Shown here piece by piece: positions 47,287 to 59,488 of a stretch of DNA of 64,000 nucleotides; position 1 is the stretch's first letter; each line of letters starts with the position of its first letter. The stretch is from Vitellaria paradoxa (lineage: Eukaryota > Streptophyta > Magnoliopsida > Ericales > Sapotaceae), in the NCBI GenBank assembly GCA_019916065.1, contig CM034238.1:37539375-37603374 (forward strand). The letters run 5' to 3'. The position numbers and the translations under genes are program-made. Under the pieces are notes generated by a model, which searched no databases, had not been told where the DNA came from, and saw only the letters and a list, made by a program, of their open reading frames with translations.

Positions 47287-48578
47287 ATCAGTGCCGTGAA
47301 TATATCAATGCAACTGATCTCAAAACTTCCCACTTTTCTCGGGAACAAACCATGTTGACTCCCAATCGCATGCCCGCATTTGAACAGTAAAATGGATAAA
47401 ATACTATTATGTGAGAAATAAATTATTAACACCCCTTTGAAATGATAGATTTAATTGGATTTAATTTCATTTAAATTCAAATAAAATTTTATAAATTAGA
47501 TTTGATTTCATTTGAATTTCTATATCATTTGGAATATATCATTTGAAATACAATCCAAAGGAATAAAATTGATAATAATTTCTTATTTTCTTAAGTATAT
47601 GTGAATAAATTTATTCTCATATATCATATTTATCATATTTTTTATTTTATATTAGTATGGATAATTTTAGTATTTCTCTTAAATCAAATTAATTTAATTT
47701 TTAAATTTAAAATGTGTTTAAAACATAAAATTTTGGTTGTGTTTGAGTGACAAAAAAGTATAAAATATTGATGCAAAAGTGATATGTGCTGAAATTTAAT
47801 TGAAATAAAGTACAAAAAAGGGTAAAAATTAGTGAGTTTTGATAGATTTTGAACTTCAAATAGCCCATTTATTTACCAAATTAAATCAATTCTAAGGGAT
47901 GATTGTTTCTTAACGAATCAGAAAAGTTTACACAAAAATGATGATAATGATATAAGTGATTTGATAATAATATAACCGTAAGCGGTAACTCAACAAAAAA
48001 ATCTTGAATTTACTTTCTAGTAGTTACTATTTCAATTCTCCTAGAGATTTATCTGGTCATTAATTTTAGGCCCCATGAATTAATTCAGATGCGCGCAAAT
48101 TAACCCGAGCACCATGAATTATCCCCCCTAAACAAAAGAAGAGAAGTGATAATGATACAAATGTAACTAAAATATTTTAGTAAGCTTACATTTTCAAAAT
48201 GATAAGTAGTATCACAGCAATTAAATTTCTATATTGAGAATTAAATTATGTGACTTTCTTATAAGCCAATCATTTTAAATAACTGAGAAATGTAATTATT
48301 ATGTAAATATCATTGACATACTATTATTAAATATCTTTTAGGACGAAAATTGTAATAGAAAAATATTTTTATTTACAAATGGGAAATAATATTTTTACTC
48401 CTATGTTATCTTTTCTCATTTCACATTATTCTTGTTGATTAAAACTACTGTTTAGTGGAAAAAACTAATAAAGAAGTGCTAATATTCTTATCCTTAACAG
48501 GTGTACCAAATCATTCGAAAAGTTTCCATAAATTTCCGCAATACAGTTATTTTTACAATAATATCTCCAAAAGCCAAA
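47287..48578. other. Upstream region of peptide gene copy 2
   Basis: AT-rich, non-coding and collinear with 21922-23213. Confidence 0.5.
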
Positions 48579-48590
48579 ACCCCCGGGGGT
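48579..48590. promoter_or_regulatory. 12-bp palindrome upstream of the TATA box, copy 2
   Basis: A perfect ACCCCCGGGGGT, 32 bp upstream of the TATA box, as in copy 1. Confidence 0.35.
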
Positions 48591-48622
48591 GTGCAAAGCT
48601 TCATTGCTGCCCCGTCCAACGC

Positions 48623-48630
48623 TATAAATA
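48623..48630 (+). promoter_or_regulatory. TATA box of PIP-like gene copy 2
   Basis: TATAAATA, 55 bp upstream of the first in-frame ATG. Confidence 0.7.
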
Positions 48631-48677
48631 CAAGTCACACAGTAGATGGAAACTCACTATATACATCATCAAATTTT

Positions 48678-48974
48678 ATGACGTATAGCATGTATGAGAT
48701 CACGAGCATGATGGCCGGAAGAAGTCTCCAATCTCTTACCATTTCCTTTCTTCTTCTTTCTCTCATTTTGGGCTCTGCATTTCCAAATGCAGCGGCACGG
48801 CCACTGATCAGTGGCTCAGGCCTTCGTAATAGCTCTACTGGTACTGGAACTAAGATTGAACGTTTTCTCAGTGGAAAGTCTCTCATGAAGGGTTCGGGTC
48901 CAAGTCCTCCTGGTGAAGGACATCCTGGTCCTGGTGAAGGAAATGCATTCGTTCAAGGAAATGATCACCCATAA
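48678..48974 (+). CDS. PIP/PIP-like secreted signalling peptide precursor, copy 2
   Basis: A 98-residue precursor with the same layout as copy 1: signal peptide within residues 11-40, variable linker, then SGPSPPGEGH at 73-82 and a PGPGEGNAF tail. Position 87 is Glu, as in copy 3, against Lys in copy 1. The signal-peptide, linker and core residues are otherwise conserved, which fits continued constraint or recent duplication. The start is the first ATG after the TATA box; the Met-Met pair at 48708 and 48711 is an alternative. The neighbourhood holds only decayed transposons, so no co-functioning gene is visible. Confidence 0.8.
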   Translation: MTYSMYEITSMMAGRSLQSLTISFLLLSLILGSAFPNAAARPLISGSGLRNSSTGTGTKIERFLSGKSLMKGSGPSPPGEGHPGPGEGNAFVQGNDHP

Positions 48975-49573
48975 CTCAATATTGTACTCTTCTCAAGATA
49001 TATATATATATATATATAAATGAAAAGCTGATCCTTTTGTGTAATTATTTGGCAGTGTGGCCCACTGATTCCTGAATTTCGCATTATCAAAACACAGGTG
49101 AAAGAAGATGAAAGGTTTTAGGATTCTTGGTGTAGGCACCAATTAGAGATAGGAAATGATATTCTTATTAAGTTTCGTTCGAAACTTTAAATTTTATTAA
49201 AAAATTAAAAATTAGGCTATGCTTACACAGCATTGAGAAACCAAACAAAGCAATAGTCCTCTTGGACTACCGAGATGGAATTCAATGTTTTCCAAATAAC
49301 TTTCCGAAGCACAATATATATATATATATATGCACATTTGTCCAGTTCTGGCCCTCGTTTAAGTGAAGTTTCCTTTTCCAGTAGTTTGTTAGAGAAGCCT
49401 TCAAATTGACAATTTAACACAGGCAGTGACAAAGGCAGTGCAATTGCAAAAGCAAAACCAATTTCCTTGAATGCGTGCAGGGACGCAGGGGGGTTGTGAT
49501 TAACGTGCATAGGCTATGATCGGGGTAAAATTTTATTCCAAAATTTCTTTTTAGTAATAATCATGGTCAGAAG
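48975..49573. other. Downstream of peptide gene copy 2, unit junction and an unidentified minus-strand frame
   Basis: This holds the 3' flank with (TA)n near 49000-49018 and the inferred junction at 49214/49215. A 95-codon minus-strand frame (49510-49223, ATG start) begins MHVNHNPPASLHAF and has a short hydrophobic run, but its C-terminal half crosses a (TA)n. The unit 1/2 junction copy has a one-base difference that breaks the N-terminal part. I do not recognise it and doubt it is a gene. Confidence 0.35.
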
Positions 49574-49939
49574 ATGGCAGTTATAGAAATGAGGATGCTA
49601 AGGTGGATGTGCGAGATTACAAGGAAAGATAGGATTAGGAACGAAGAGATTAAGGGTAAAATAGGAATAACAATGATTGAAGATAAGATGAGAGAAAACC
49701 GATTAAAATAGTTTGACCATGTTAGAAGGCGTCCACTGCAGGCACCTGTTAGAAGGTGTGAAAGTATAAAGATTGCTAAGAGTAGGAGAGGTAGAGGAAA
49801 ACTCAAGAGAAGTTGGTAAGAAGCTATCAAACATGATCTTACCTACCTAGATTTATTGGAGGACATGACCCTAAACAGATCCATTTAGCGTTGACAAATC
49901 CATATAACCAACCCTACCAAAAGGCTTGGTTTGGTAACA
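49574..49939 (+). pseudogene. C-terminal remnant of RTE-type LINE reverse transcriptase, unit 3
   Basis: Orthologous to 24205-24570, with the same in-frame stops (after RENRLK and KRSW), so it was dead before duplication. It reads FDHV where unit 2 has FGHV. No corresponding sequence follows copy 3 of the peptide gene. Confidence 0.85.
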
Positions 49940-51088
49940 ATATATAATCCAGTCATAGTTCAAACATATCTTAAAAATTAAAAATAAATTAACAGCTCTA
50001 AAAACTTAAAAAATAAAAATAAAAATAAAAATTATATACATACCTGAGCAAAACTCTAATAATTTTTTTATCTTTTTAATCTTGTGTTCTCAAATTTTTT
50101 TTTCTCTTTTTATATGTATAACTACATGTGAATTTACTCGAGATTCTAGACATATTTCTAATTTTTTATTGTCCCAGTAAGCATGTTACTAACTTTCATA
50201 TATTTAGATGGTCATATATAATATATGATAGTGCAGCTCACTAGAAGTGTTGTGGATGATCCAACTCGAGTCCGGAATCCTGCCTTGACACTGGTGTTAT
50301 GCCTGCCAAGAAACCTCTGATACTTAAGTTAGTAAAATAAGAAGATTGAGAACGTATTTCGGCAGAATAACAGTAGAGTTTAGAATGTCTGTACCTCCTC
50401 TGTGCATCAGAGGTGATGACATATATAAAGGGAGAGTGGACCTACATGGGCTCTATACGTGTGAGCCATATCGAACCTGAGTTCTTGTCGAATCAAACTG
50501 TGCCTCGTGTACTCACAAATCCTCATTTAGATATTTCATAATTAGTTAGCTAAACCATTGTTGGGCAGTCAGCATGCTTATAGGCGGATATCACGGAGCA
50601 TGTTGGAGGGTGGTTATACACGTGATTCTAGCCTGACCCTATCGATTGGTCAGGACGCCCAATTAGGATGTATCCACCAGATCGATCGAGTTGGCCAAGT
50701 TTCGACTGATCGATTGGGTTGGTCACGTTCTCTCGACCGATCTCTCACTATCAGATGCCCCCGATTCCCTCAGTCAGCAAAGAAGTCCGAGAGGAATCTA
50801 TAATGGACACGATCGGTCGGGTGGTACTTTTGATCGGGTGCCCCCGATTCCAAATGGGCTCTACAGAGCGATTGGGACGCGCCTTTATTACCTACGCGGC
50901 ACATTAACTGCAGAGGTACGGCGAAAGGCCGCAGCCGTTTCGCCTCCCCTCCACGCGTCACAGCCACATTAGGTGTTGTCAGAATATGTAGCGTCAATAT
51001 TGGGGAGCCGTTAGATTGGTTTTTCCTACCTTCGATCTAAGCTGTTGATTCTCAAAAATTAAAATTTAAAATATTTTTTTGTCAATGC

Positions 51089-51096
51089 TATATATA
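51089..51096 (+). promoter_or_regulatory. TATA box of the retroelement leader, unit 3
   Basis: TATATATA is followed by GGGGCACTCGG, at the same position as in the other units. Confidence 0.45.
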
Positions 51097-51459
51097 GGGG
51101 CACTCGGTATTGATTTCCCTTTTACGCGTCCAAAATTTTGAAGTGTCCTTTACTGCTCCCTTTTTATCTTCGGTGCCGTTTCTGACTGCCTTCTTGTCAC
51201 CGCTATTTGTCTTTCTGGAAGCTCTCTAAGCTTGTTTCAAGTAATGAACTTTTCTACGCAACTTTGCTTAGCCATTTCCCTTGTCTTTACTCTGTTGTGG
51301 TGGGTGTTAGTTAGGAGTGCTTTCTTTTACTAAGAAAATCATAGGCTTCTGAACCCTATAGGATTCATAAGGAAACCTAGGTACTTTAGAGCTGTCGTTG
51401 GTGGTCTAATCTTTTTATCGTATTCAGTTCGTTTATGTCGGTTGTCTTTGTTTTCAGAA

Positions 51460-52804
51460 ATGGAAAACATCAAGAGAGTTAGTCTGTCGAGCTCTAGTAG
51501 CTTCGATAGCGACGGGCTCGTTTTTTGCCGTCAATGAAACCCCATTTTTGCTAGCGTAAGCGAAAATGAAAGAGATGACTGCATAGTTGACGCCTTCGAG
51601 CCAGGCGTAGAGGCCAAAAGGGCTCGTATAGTTACCGGTAAGGAGAAGGGCGTAGGATTCGAAGCGGATGGGATAGGATCCACTATCTCGACCAAGAGAA
51701 TACCAAAGATAATTTCAGTTTCCTACTGACCTAACCCTTAGACAACCGGGGAGCGAAGATGCGGCATGCTCTTCGAGATCAAGAGAGATTGCCGTTTACA
51801 AGGGTGCCTTGGTAGGGGGATTGTGTTTCCCTCTGCCAAGGGTCGTTCGAGAGATTTTATCCCGACTGAGCTTAGCCCTGGGCGAGATCCCCCCGAACAA
51901 CTGGAGGATCCTGATCGAGTGCACGATCTTCTGGAAAGCAGTCACCAAAGAAGATCTCATGGCCGACCTTTTCCTCCACTTCTATAAAGTTTGCTTCAAG
52001 TTGGTGGTATTTTTTCATGAGGAAACGTGAATTCAATTTTGTGACAGGCATGCCGACCTCCCACAAAGGATGGAAGGAGAGGTTCTTCTTCTTCTAGGGA
52101 AGTACATGGGAGTTCCAGCTATGGGAGTTTGACGAGGACAAAAGGTCCGAGTGCCTCGCCAAAGGGGTCATCCCACTTTAAAGGGTACGTTTAGGTTCCT
52201 TTTCTTTTGATTACCCTTAGTTTCTTTTTCAAAATCAAGCTGACAAGTCTAGTGTCTAGGATTCTAATCCCTCTTTCTATTTAATCAGCTCGAAAATAAC
52301 CTCCGACCAGTCGAGAACAGGAGTTGATCGGTCAGGCAAAGAAGCATTCTGTTCAAGGTTCTCACTTTTTAATCACAGTAAAGAATCTCGCTTTCTACCT
52401 GCTTGGTCTCGATCCGACTAAGGAGGCCTTGGCAGGCAAATGTAAGTGGAGTGAGTTTACGTTTTTATTCTGAGGATCACGTTTATCTGCGCGTTCTGAA
52501 CTTAGCCTTTTCTTTTCTTTCTGTAGACAGTTTTACTCCCAAAGAGCCCCATCAATTTGAGATGGCCTTTGATATGGGATATCTGAAAAGGATGAAAGAA
52601 CAACCTACTAAGAAGGTGGGAGAGCAGGCCCCAGCTCCAAAAAGGGCCAGATCAACTAAACCCAACGTCCCTACGACAAAACCCACATCTCCTCGAGTAC
52701 TAGTTGCCTCAACGAAGGACACTCCAGTGGAGGGTCGGGAGGTTTCTCACCAAACAAAAGAGCTGGAAATCCTCCTTCAAATAAAAGATTGTAATTTATA
52801 CTAA
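51460..52804 (+). pseudogene. Degenerate gag-like gene with introns (PF04195-like), unit 3
   Basis: The ATG at 51460 is intact, but the first segment is stopped early by a CGA-to-TGA change (CRQ then stop, near 51535). The core segment (51809-52030) and the following frameshifted TGMPTSHKGWKERFFF part match unit 2. The small downstream intron is best preserved here: donor AAAT|GTAAGT near 52440 and acceptor TTTCTGTAG near 52527 join AGK to a codon reading YSFTPKEP. The last exon runs to 52804 and encodes the basic MKEQPTKK...PKRARSTK tail. Confidence 0.5.
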
Positions 52805-53291
52805 TTAATTCTTTTTCTAGATTTTTTGACAAGCAGGCATACAATTACTATTTCAATTATTATAAAAAATTTAATAAATTAAAATAAAAGTGATTATTAT
52901 AAAAAACAATCATTATGCTGCTTGAATACTTGGATTAATACTTATAATTTTATTTAAAAGATAAACAATTGCAGGTAGAGTTTTAAAAAAAAAATCTATT
53001 TACAACTCATGAATTATTTTCATATTATAAAAGTTAAGAATAAGTTATTCTCTTTAAAATTTTTTAAAAATTATTTATATCATAAAAAGTTAAATTATAC
53101 GGATAAATTATTATTTTTTAATAAACAGATGGATATTGTTACTCAAATTTTGAAAAGTTTATAATAAATGAATTTTTATTATAATATTTTAATTATATTG
53201 ATAAATTTTATTTTTAAATATTTTTTATAGTACAAAATGTATATATATATATATATATCAAAATAGGAAAATCAATATAACAAAAAATTTA

Positions 53292-53785
53292 GGTGGCATT
53301 TAGTTTACTTTTGTGTTTTCTATTTTCTGTTTTTGTTTTATGCGTTAAAAATCTTAGAACGAAAAATTAAAAAATACTTTATTCTTCTTATTTTGAGATT
53401 TTCCTTATTTTTTATTAAAAACTCTCAAAATGACTTTTTATCATTTTTTATTTGATGAGTAAACTCATTTTCAGTTTTTAAAAATAAATTTTGAAAACAC
53501 AAGTAACCAAATAAATTTTGAGCTGTTTTTCTTATTTTCAAAAACACAAATCTTACTTTGAGATTTTCTTTATTTTTTATTAAAAACTCTCAAAATGACT
53601 TTTTATCATTTTTTATTTTATGAGTAAACTCATTTTCAGTTTTCAAAAACAAAATTTGAAAACACAAGTAACCAAATGAATTTTGAGCTGTTTTCCTTAT
53701 TTTCAAAAGTACAAAATGAAAAATAAGATCAAAACAGAAAACAGAAAATAAAAACAAAAAATAGAAAAACAAACCAAATCACCCC
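53292..53785. mobile_element. PIF/Harbinger-like MITE A, unit 3
   Basis: A 494-bp copy with TTA at 53289-53291 and 53786-53788, carrying the same 165-bp internal duplication. Confidence 0.6.
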
Positions 53786-54478
53786 TTAACTTCTAACAGA
53801 AATGTCAAATTTATTAAATAAATCATAAATATCTATTTTTCTTTCTAAAAACTCAATTTGAATATTTTATTATAGGAAATATATTTAAAATATATATAAA
53901 AAATTGGGAAATTTATAAAAATGTAAATTTACCTACAAGCCGTGGTATTTCAGCAAGAAAAAGTTTTACGTACGTGCGCATGCTTTTAATTTGGATTTGT
54001 TTGATAAGATTAGAGTAAGTTATCCAAACAATGTGGAACCAATGGATGATTTGTTTGGCTTTGGTTTTACATGATTAGAGTATGTTATCCTAACAAATGT
54101 TGAATTAATGTAACGAAGACGTAACTTTGTCTGATAGGTAATAGTTACGTGCAAAATTACGAAGGCCGCATTAACATGTGTGCGGTCACATGATCAGATG
54201 TGCATCATCGTTTGGTTACAACAAGCATTGTGCTCTTTTATTTTTCTTTTTTTTTTTAAGTTTTTGGCCTTATATATTTTTTTACCAAAATTTAATTTTC
54301 TTTTTAAAAACTATAATCATTAAACATATTAATCACATTCGTTAAAAAAAAAAATAAAAAAATTGACGTCCGTTTATATAATAACAATAATTAACTTTTT
54401 CGGTGTTTTATATCTAAACGGATAGCTTTTACTAAAGCAAATGTAAATTTTATTTATTTATTTATTTTTGCTTTAATG

Positions 54479-54653
54479 AAGGAGAGTTTTGGTGCAACGG
54501 TATGAGTTGCTGCAGTGTAACCTGAGGTCACATGTTCGAGTCGTGGAAAAAGTTTATTGAAAATGCAAAGTAAGGCTGCGTAGAATAGACCCTTAGTCCG
54601 ACCCTTCCCTGAACCCCGCGCAAGGCAGGAATTTCATGCACCGGGCTATCCTT
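54479..54653 (+). mobile_element. Au SINE, unit 3
   Basis: A 175-bp copy with B box ATGTTCGAGTCG and 3' end GCACCGGGCTATCC, flanked by direct repeats ending CTTTAATG. Confidence 0.88.
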
Positions 54654-54712
54654 TTATTTATTTTTGCTTTAATGCGCCTGAAAGTAACATTTCTAAAAAA
54701 ATAAAAAACTTA

Positions 54713-55026
54713 TGTGGCATTTAGTTTAATTTTCTATTTTCTGTTTTATACTCAAAACAAGGAAATAAAAGATGTTTTATTTTTCTTATTTTGAGATTTT
54801 TTTTTTTTGTTTTAAGTTGAAAACGCTCAAAATAACTTTTGGTTATTTTTTATTTTATGTGTAAATTCATTTTCTATTTTTTAAAACAAATTTTAAAAAT
54901 ACAAGTGACGAAATGCATTGTACCTATTTCTTGTTTTTAAAAGGACAAAATGACAAATGCATTTAAAACAGAAAATTAAAAACAACAATAAAAAACAAAA
55001 AATAGAAAAGCAAACCAAATGAGCCC
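54713..55026. mobile_element. PIF/Harbinger-like MITE B, unit 3
   Basis: A 314-bp copy with TTA flanks at 54710-54712 and 55027-55029. Confidence 0.55.
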
Positions 55027-55568
55027 TTAAATTTTTGTGAAAAAAACTATATAAAATAAAAAAGATTACAAAAAAAAAAAAAAACTAAAAATCAAAACTT
55101 TCATAACCCTTAAAATTAAGGAAAAGAGGAACAGCCAGAAAGCTTGGCTAGGTCCTGTTAAAATACCCTCTCAAAGCATCGATGTCAAATGTGTACATGG
55201 GGTTTCTGCTTCATTATCTTGTCAAACCGAGGATACTAATAAATAGACTAAAATTTGCTGTCTTCTCTTAGTTAATTTGAGAAGTACGTGCACAGGCAAC
55301 CAAATAGACCATTCCACGGTCAAGGTATATGAAATTGATCAAATATTTGTTTTCGAAACAACATTTAATAGGCGTAATTCACCACAATTTTAATTTAAGT
55401 GTAAGCATTAATATTCAATGATGTTATACTAAATTTTAAATTATTAATACACTTTTGTTATATTTGAAATTTAACAATCCTTTCGAAAATTGATTTGATC
55501 GTATTATTAACGATATGACATATTAAAATAAAATTTGATATAATATTATATTTATTGAAAGTTGATTT

Positions 55569-56358
55569 TGTTGGCAATATTAGTCAAATCAGTCACTGCT
55601 TTTGGAGAATAAATAAAAAAAATTAGAAATAAAACTTACAATTTTCAGTGAAATTTAGATGCACTTTGATCAAGCCTAGTGTTAAACACTATCTCCTTAA
55701 GACTGAATTCGTCCCCCACAAGGCTTCAAGTTTTAACGGACGTCAGTCTCCTAGAATAGAATAATCACACATACACACAAAATGAAGCGACAATTTGTGT
55801 GTTCTTGCGAACCAAACTTTGCTTGTAATCTTTGTACGCAAAAAATGAATTTTCTTATGCAAAAGAATTTTGTATGTAATATTTTTACTGAAAAAAAAAA
55901 TCTAATCATTTTTTACGCAAGGATTAATGTTTAAATAATTAGCCATTAGTCATGTCTACTGGAAGAATAGACACAACCATTCATGAAGAGGGGCATCTGT
56001 TCATAAAATAGATATGTCTGTCAAAAAAGGAACACTCCAAAACGACGTAGTTTTGGAGATAATAATTTGACCGGGCTAATAGTTAGAGTAAGTTAATGGG
56101 CCAAAGAATTATTTAAGCCCAAAATCCATTATAAGATTAATTAAGCTCAAAATTTATTCAGACCCACTGTGGTTCTCACTTTCAAGCCAATTTTTATTTA
56201 CATAATTCATGGTTTTGAACATGTGAATACATGAAATTAATATTCTTACATTATTATATTAATTCCACATTTAATCCATAATTAATAATATATGGACCTC
56301 ACATAAATATTGGCTTTAAAGTAAATAAAACTCATAGTTAAAACCATGAATTCCAACA
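55569..56358 (-). repeat. 3' LTR of copia element, unit 3
   Basis: A 790-bp LTR, TGTTGGCAATATT to TTCCAACA. Confidence 0.9.
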
Positions 56359-56534
56359 ATCCCCCACATGAAAGAAATGGCTGAAATGGAAATGCAGACT
56401 CGACATAGAGTACAAATGGAAAGTTACCGCATTAGGATAGGTAGCTCTTGGCTTTGAACCTTCCCTAGTGAGATATTATCGGGTTTATTTGCTAATTAGT
56501 GAACTTGATGTCTTGAATTGTTCAGGTTTTGTAT

Positions 56535-56545
56535 AAACCAAGACA
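56535..56545. other. Empty CACTA insertion site
   Basis: The sequence reads AAACCAAGACA. In units 1 and 2 the same flanks are split by the CACTA element, with CAA repeated on the right and its one-base variant TAA on the left. There is no excision footprint, so the element was probably never here. Confidence 0.9.
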
Positions 56546-56937
56546 ATAATATTCACACAGCACCTTTCCAACAAAGTTTAGTTCTTTTAATTCTATCCAT
56601 TTTAGCCCTGGACATGCCTGGTAATTTCATTGAGTGCTCTAGAGAATGTAACCTTATCCATTCCCATAGAAGCGACCCCTTCACACTCAATATAGGTGAT
56701 CTCTTATTAAGAGTATCCTGTTATACCCCACTTGGATTTCCAAGATATAAGGATCATTAAAAGCAGAGCTTATCCTAATACACAATTCAGGTCATCACTA
56801 TTCTTTTCATCATATGAAAAGGTAGAGAAATTAATTCCTTAGTGATCTCAATGAGTACCCCCACAATTCAGTTGTCCCTTTGAACCTAGATCTTGGGATC
56901 TCTAGTCAACTAGGTTGGGTTGCCATTGTGGTGATTC

Positions 56938-59488
56938 TCAATTTATTGGCTTTAAACCCATTCCTTTAGATGAATTATACACTTGATCTCTAGTTAAGCC
57001 CTTAGTTAAAGGATCAGCAATATTATCCTTTGGTCTTACGTAATCAATGGATATTATTCCATTAGAGATCCACTGTCTCACGGTATTGTGTCTACGACGT
57101 ATATGTCTACGACGTATATGTCATGACTTACCGTTATACATATTATTTTGCGCCCTTCCTATTGTTGATTGACTATCAAAATGTATGCAAATAGCGGACA
57201 CAGATTTTGGCCACATAGGCATATCCTCTAAAAAGTTACGAAGCGACTCAGCTTCTTCCCCCGCCTTATCTAATGCTATAAACTCAGATTTCATAGTAGA
57301 TCTGGCTGTACACGTTTGGCTAGAGGATTTCCATGAAATAGCTGCACCCCCAAGTGTAAAGACATATCCAATGAATATATAATCAATAGTTTTAGGTCCA
57401 GTTTTAGTCATTTAGGAGTTGGAATTGCAACCTTAGCTAAACACCCCCACACTCTTAAGAATTTATAGGTAGGTTCTCGACCATTCCATAATTCATGAGG
57501 AGTTTTATCCAATTTTTTATGGGGTATTTTGTTGAGAACATAATTTGCGGAAAGCAAAGCTTCCCCACACAAATTCTGGGGTGAACCAGAACTTATTAAC
57601 ATAGCATTCATCATTTTTTTTAAAATTCTATTTTTACGTTTAGCAATACCATTTTGCTGAGGTGCGTAAGGTGCAGTTGTTTGATGAATAATGCCATGTG
57701 CAGCACAAATTTGTGCAAATAGTGAGTCATATTCACCACCTCTATCACTTCTTAGCATTTTAATTTTCTTACTAAGTTGGTTCTCAACTTCATTTTTATA
57801 TTGTATAAATATGTCTAATGCTTCATCTTTGCTTCTTAGCAAATATACATAACAGTATCTTGTACAATCATCGATAAAAAACTTTTTACCACCTCTAGTT
57901 TGAACATACTTGAAATCACAAATATCTATGTGAATTAATTCTAGAGGTTCAGTGCTTTTTTCAATTGAGTGAAAAAGAAGCTTTAGCCGATTTGGCTTCA
58001 ACACAAGTTTCACACTTATGTCCAATGTTAATATTAAATTTTGGCAAAATATTTAAATTCATTAATCTTCTTAGAGTGCCAAAATTCACATGTCCTAATC
58101 TACCATGCCAAACATCAACAGGCTCAAGCAAGTAAGCAGAAGATAAATTATTATTAATCTTTGGTACAATAGTCATTACGTTTAGTTTGAAGAGGCCATC
58201 ACATATGTACCCCTTTCCAACATACATACCATTTTTAGTCAATACAAATTTATCAGACTCAAATACTAGTCTAAACCCTTTCTTGCTCAATACTGACCCT
58301 GAAACCAAATTCTTGCGAATATCAGGCACATGAAGTACATCATTAAGAGTAAGCTCCTTTCCTGAAGTCATTTTCAGCACAATTTTTCCTTTTCCTTCAA
58401 CCTTGGAGGTTGCTAAATTACCCATATATAATTGTTCCCCTTCTACTGCTTGGTAAGATGAGAACATCCACCTATTGGTATAAATGTGACGAGTGGCTCT
58501 AGTGTCCACCCACCATTCCTTTGGATTACTTCCAATCAGGCTCACTTCAAAGACAACTGCTAAAAAATGCATATCATCCACATGACTTTCTACTTTAGTT
58601 ATATTAGCTTGATTTGTTTTCTTCCTTTTCTTGGAAGGCTCTTGAGCTTTTTGCATGCGATAGTCTTTTGCTCAATGGCCAGGTTTCTCACAAATATAGC
58701 ATTTTCCTTGAAACCTTTTAAAGTTGCTAGATTTTGAGCTTTCTCCAGTGTACTTCCTTTTCTTACTGTTGGTATGTTTCACTTGCTCTATCACATTAGG
58801 TTTGGACACCATGTGCTGATATCCACTTTTCTTATTAGAATTGTGGTTATCTTCCTCTATCCTCAATCTCACAATAAGATCTTCAAGTTTCATCTTTCTT
58901 ACGCTTATGCTTGAGGTAATTTTTGAATTCTTTGCAAGATGGTGGTGGTTTTTTAATTATTGTAGCAACTTGGAATGACTCACTAATTATCATCCCCTCA
59001 GCATGTATCTTATGTATAATTACTTGGAGATCTTGACCTTGATGGATTACACTCTTTGAATCAATCATTTTGTACTCAAGAAATTCGTCAACTACGAATT
59101 TCTTCGAGCCAGCATCTTCTATCTTGTATTTTTTGTCTAAAGATTCCCAAAGTTCCTTAGACGTTTTTATTGGACTATACACGTTATATAACATGTTATC
59201 CAATCCATTGAGGATATAATTACGGCATAAGAAATCGGCATGTTTCCATGCCTCAACTGCTGCCACAACATGACTGTCAGTCTCATTCTCATCCAAATGT
59301 GGCACATCTTCCTTAAGAAATTTTGCCAAATTCAGTGTTATGAGATAAAATAGCATTTTTTGTTGCCATCTTTTAAAATCGATACCACTGAATTTTTCTG
59401 GTTTCTCACCATGGCCCATAGGTACATTAGGAGCAGTGATCGGTGTTATAGCCGAAGCAGTAATAGAATTTACCGTCTCACTTGCCAT
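56938..59488 (-). pseudogene. Copia gag-pol pseudogene with integrase-RNase H fusion, unit 3
   Basis: Minus strand from ATG at 59488. Gag is split by an extra T near 58895 (frames 59488-58883 and 58893-58672). It shares the zinc-knuckle TGA, the DTRA protease motif and the frameshift before the integrase core. The core (about 58025-57408) has lost the catalytic Glu ([11 protein letters not shown]). The integrase-RNase H junction (57411-57121) is the same as in the other units. A private 15-bp tandem duplication (57091-57120) repeats the codons for HIRRR after the TGA. The frame ends at 56938. Confidence 0.9.

Larger units (their letters stand above)
23846..49214 (+). repeat. Tandem segmental duplication, unit 2 (complete, about 25.4 kb)
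   Basis: This is the only complete unit in the window. It begins just after the junction at which unit 3 loses homology and ends at the equivalent point before unit 3 starts. It holds the full set of elements: RTE tail, gag remnant, two MITEs, Au SINE, copia with nested CACTA, tRNA-derived SINE, hAT MITE and peptide gene. The substitutions and indels that separate it from unit 1 argue against an assembly artefact. Confidence 0.85.
50245..52829 (+). mobile_element. Gypsy-type retroelement remnant (LTR/leader plus gag), unit 3
   Basis: Collinear with 24880-27460 and closer to it than to unit 1 at most diagnostic bases. It has a TATA box at 51089-51096 and a leader intron with donor CAA|GTAATG near 51241 and acceptor TTTTCAG at 51457. 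Confidence 0.55.
52830..55563. other. AT-rich stretch hosting two MITEs and a SINE, unit 3
   Basis: Outside the listed elements (53292-53785, 54479-54653, 54713-55026) it is AT-rich DNA with no coding potential, with a (TA)n at 53240-53258. Confidence 0.6.
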
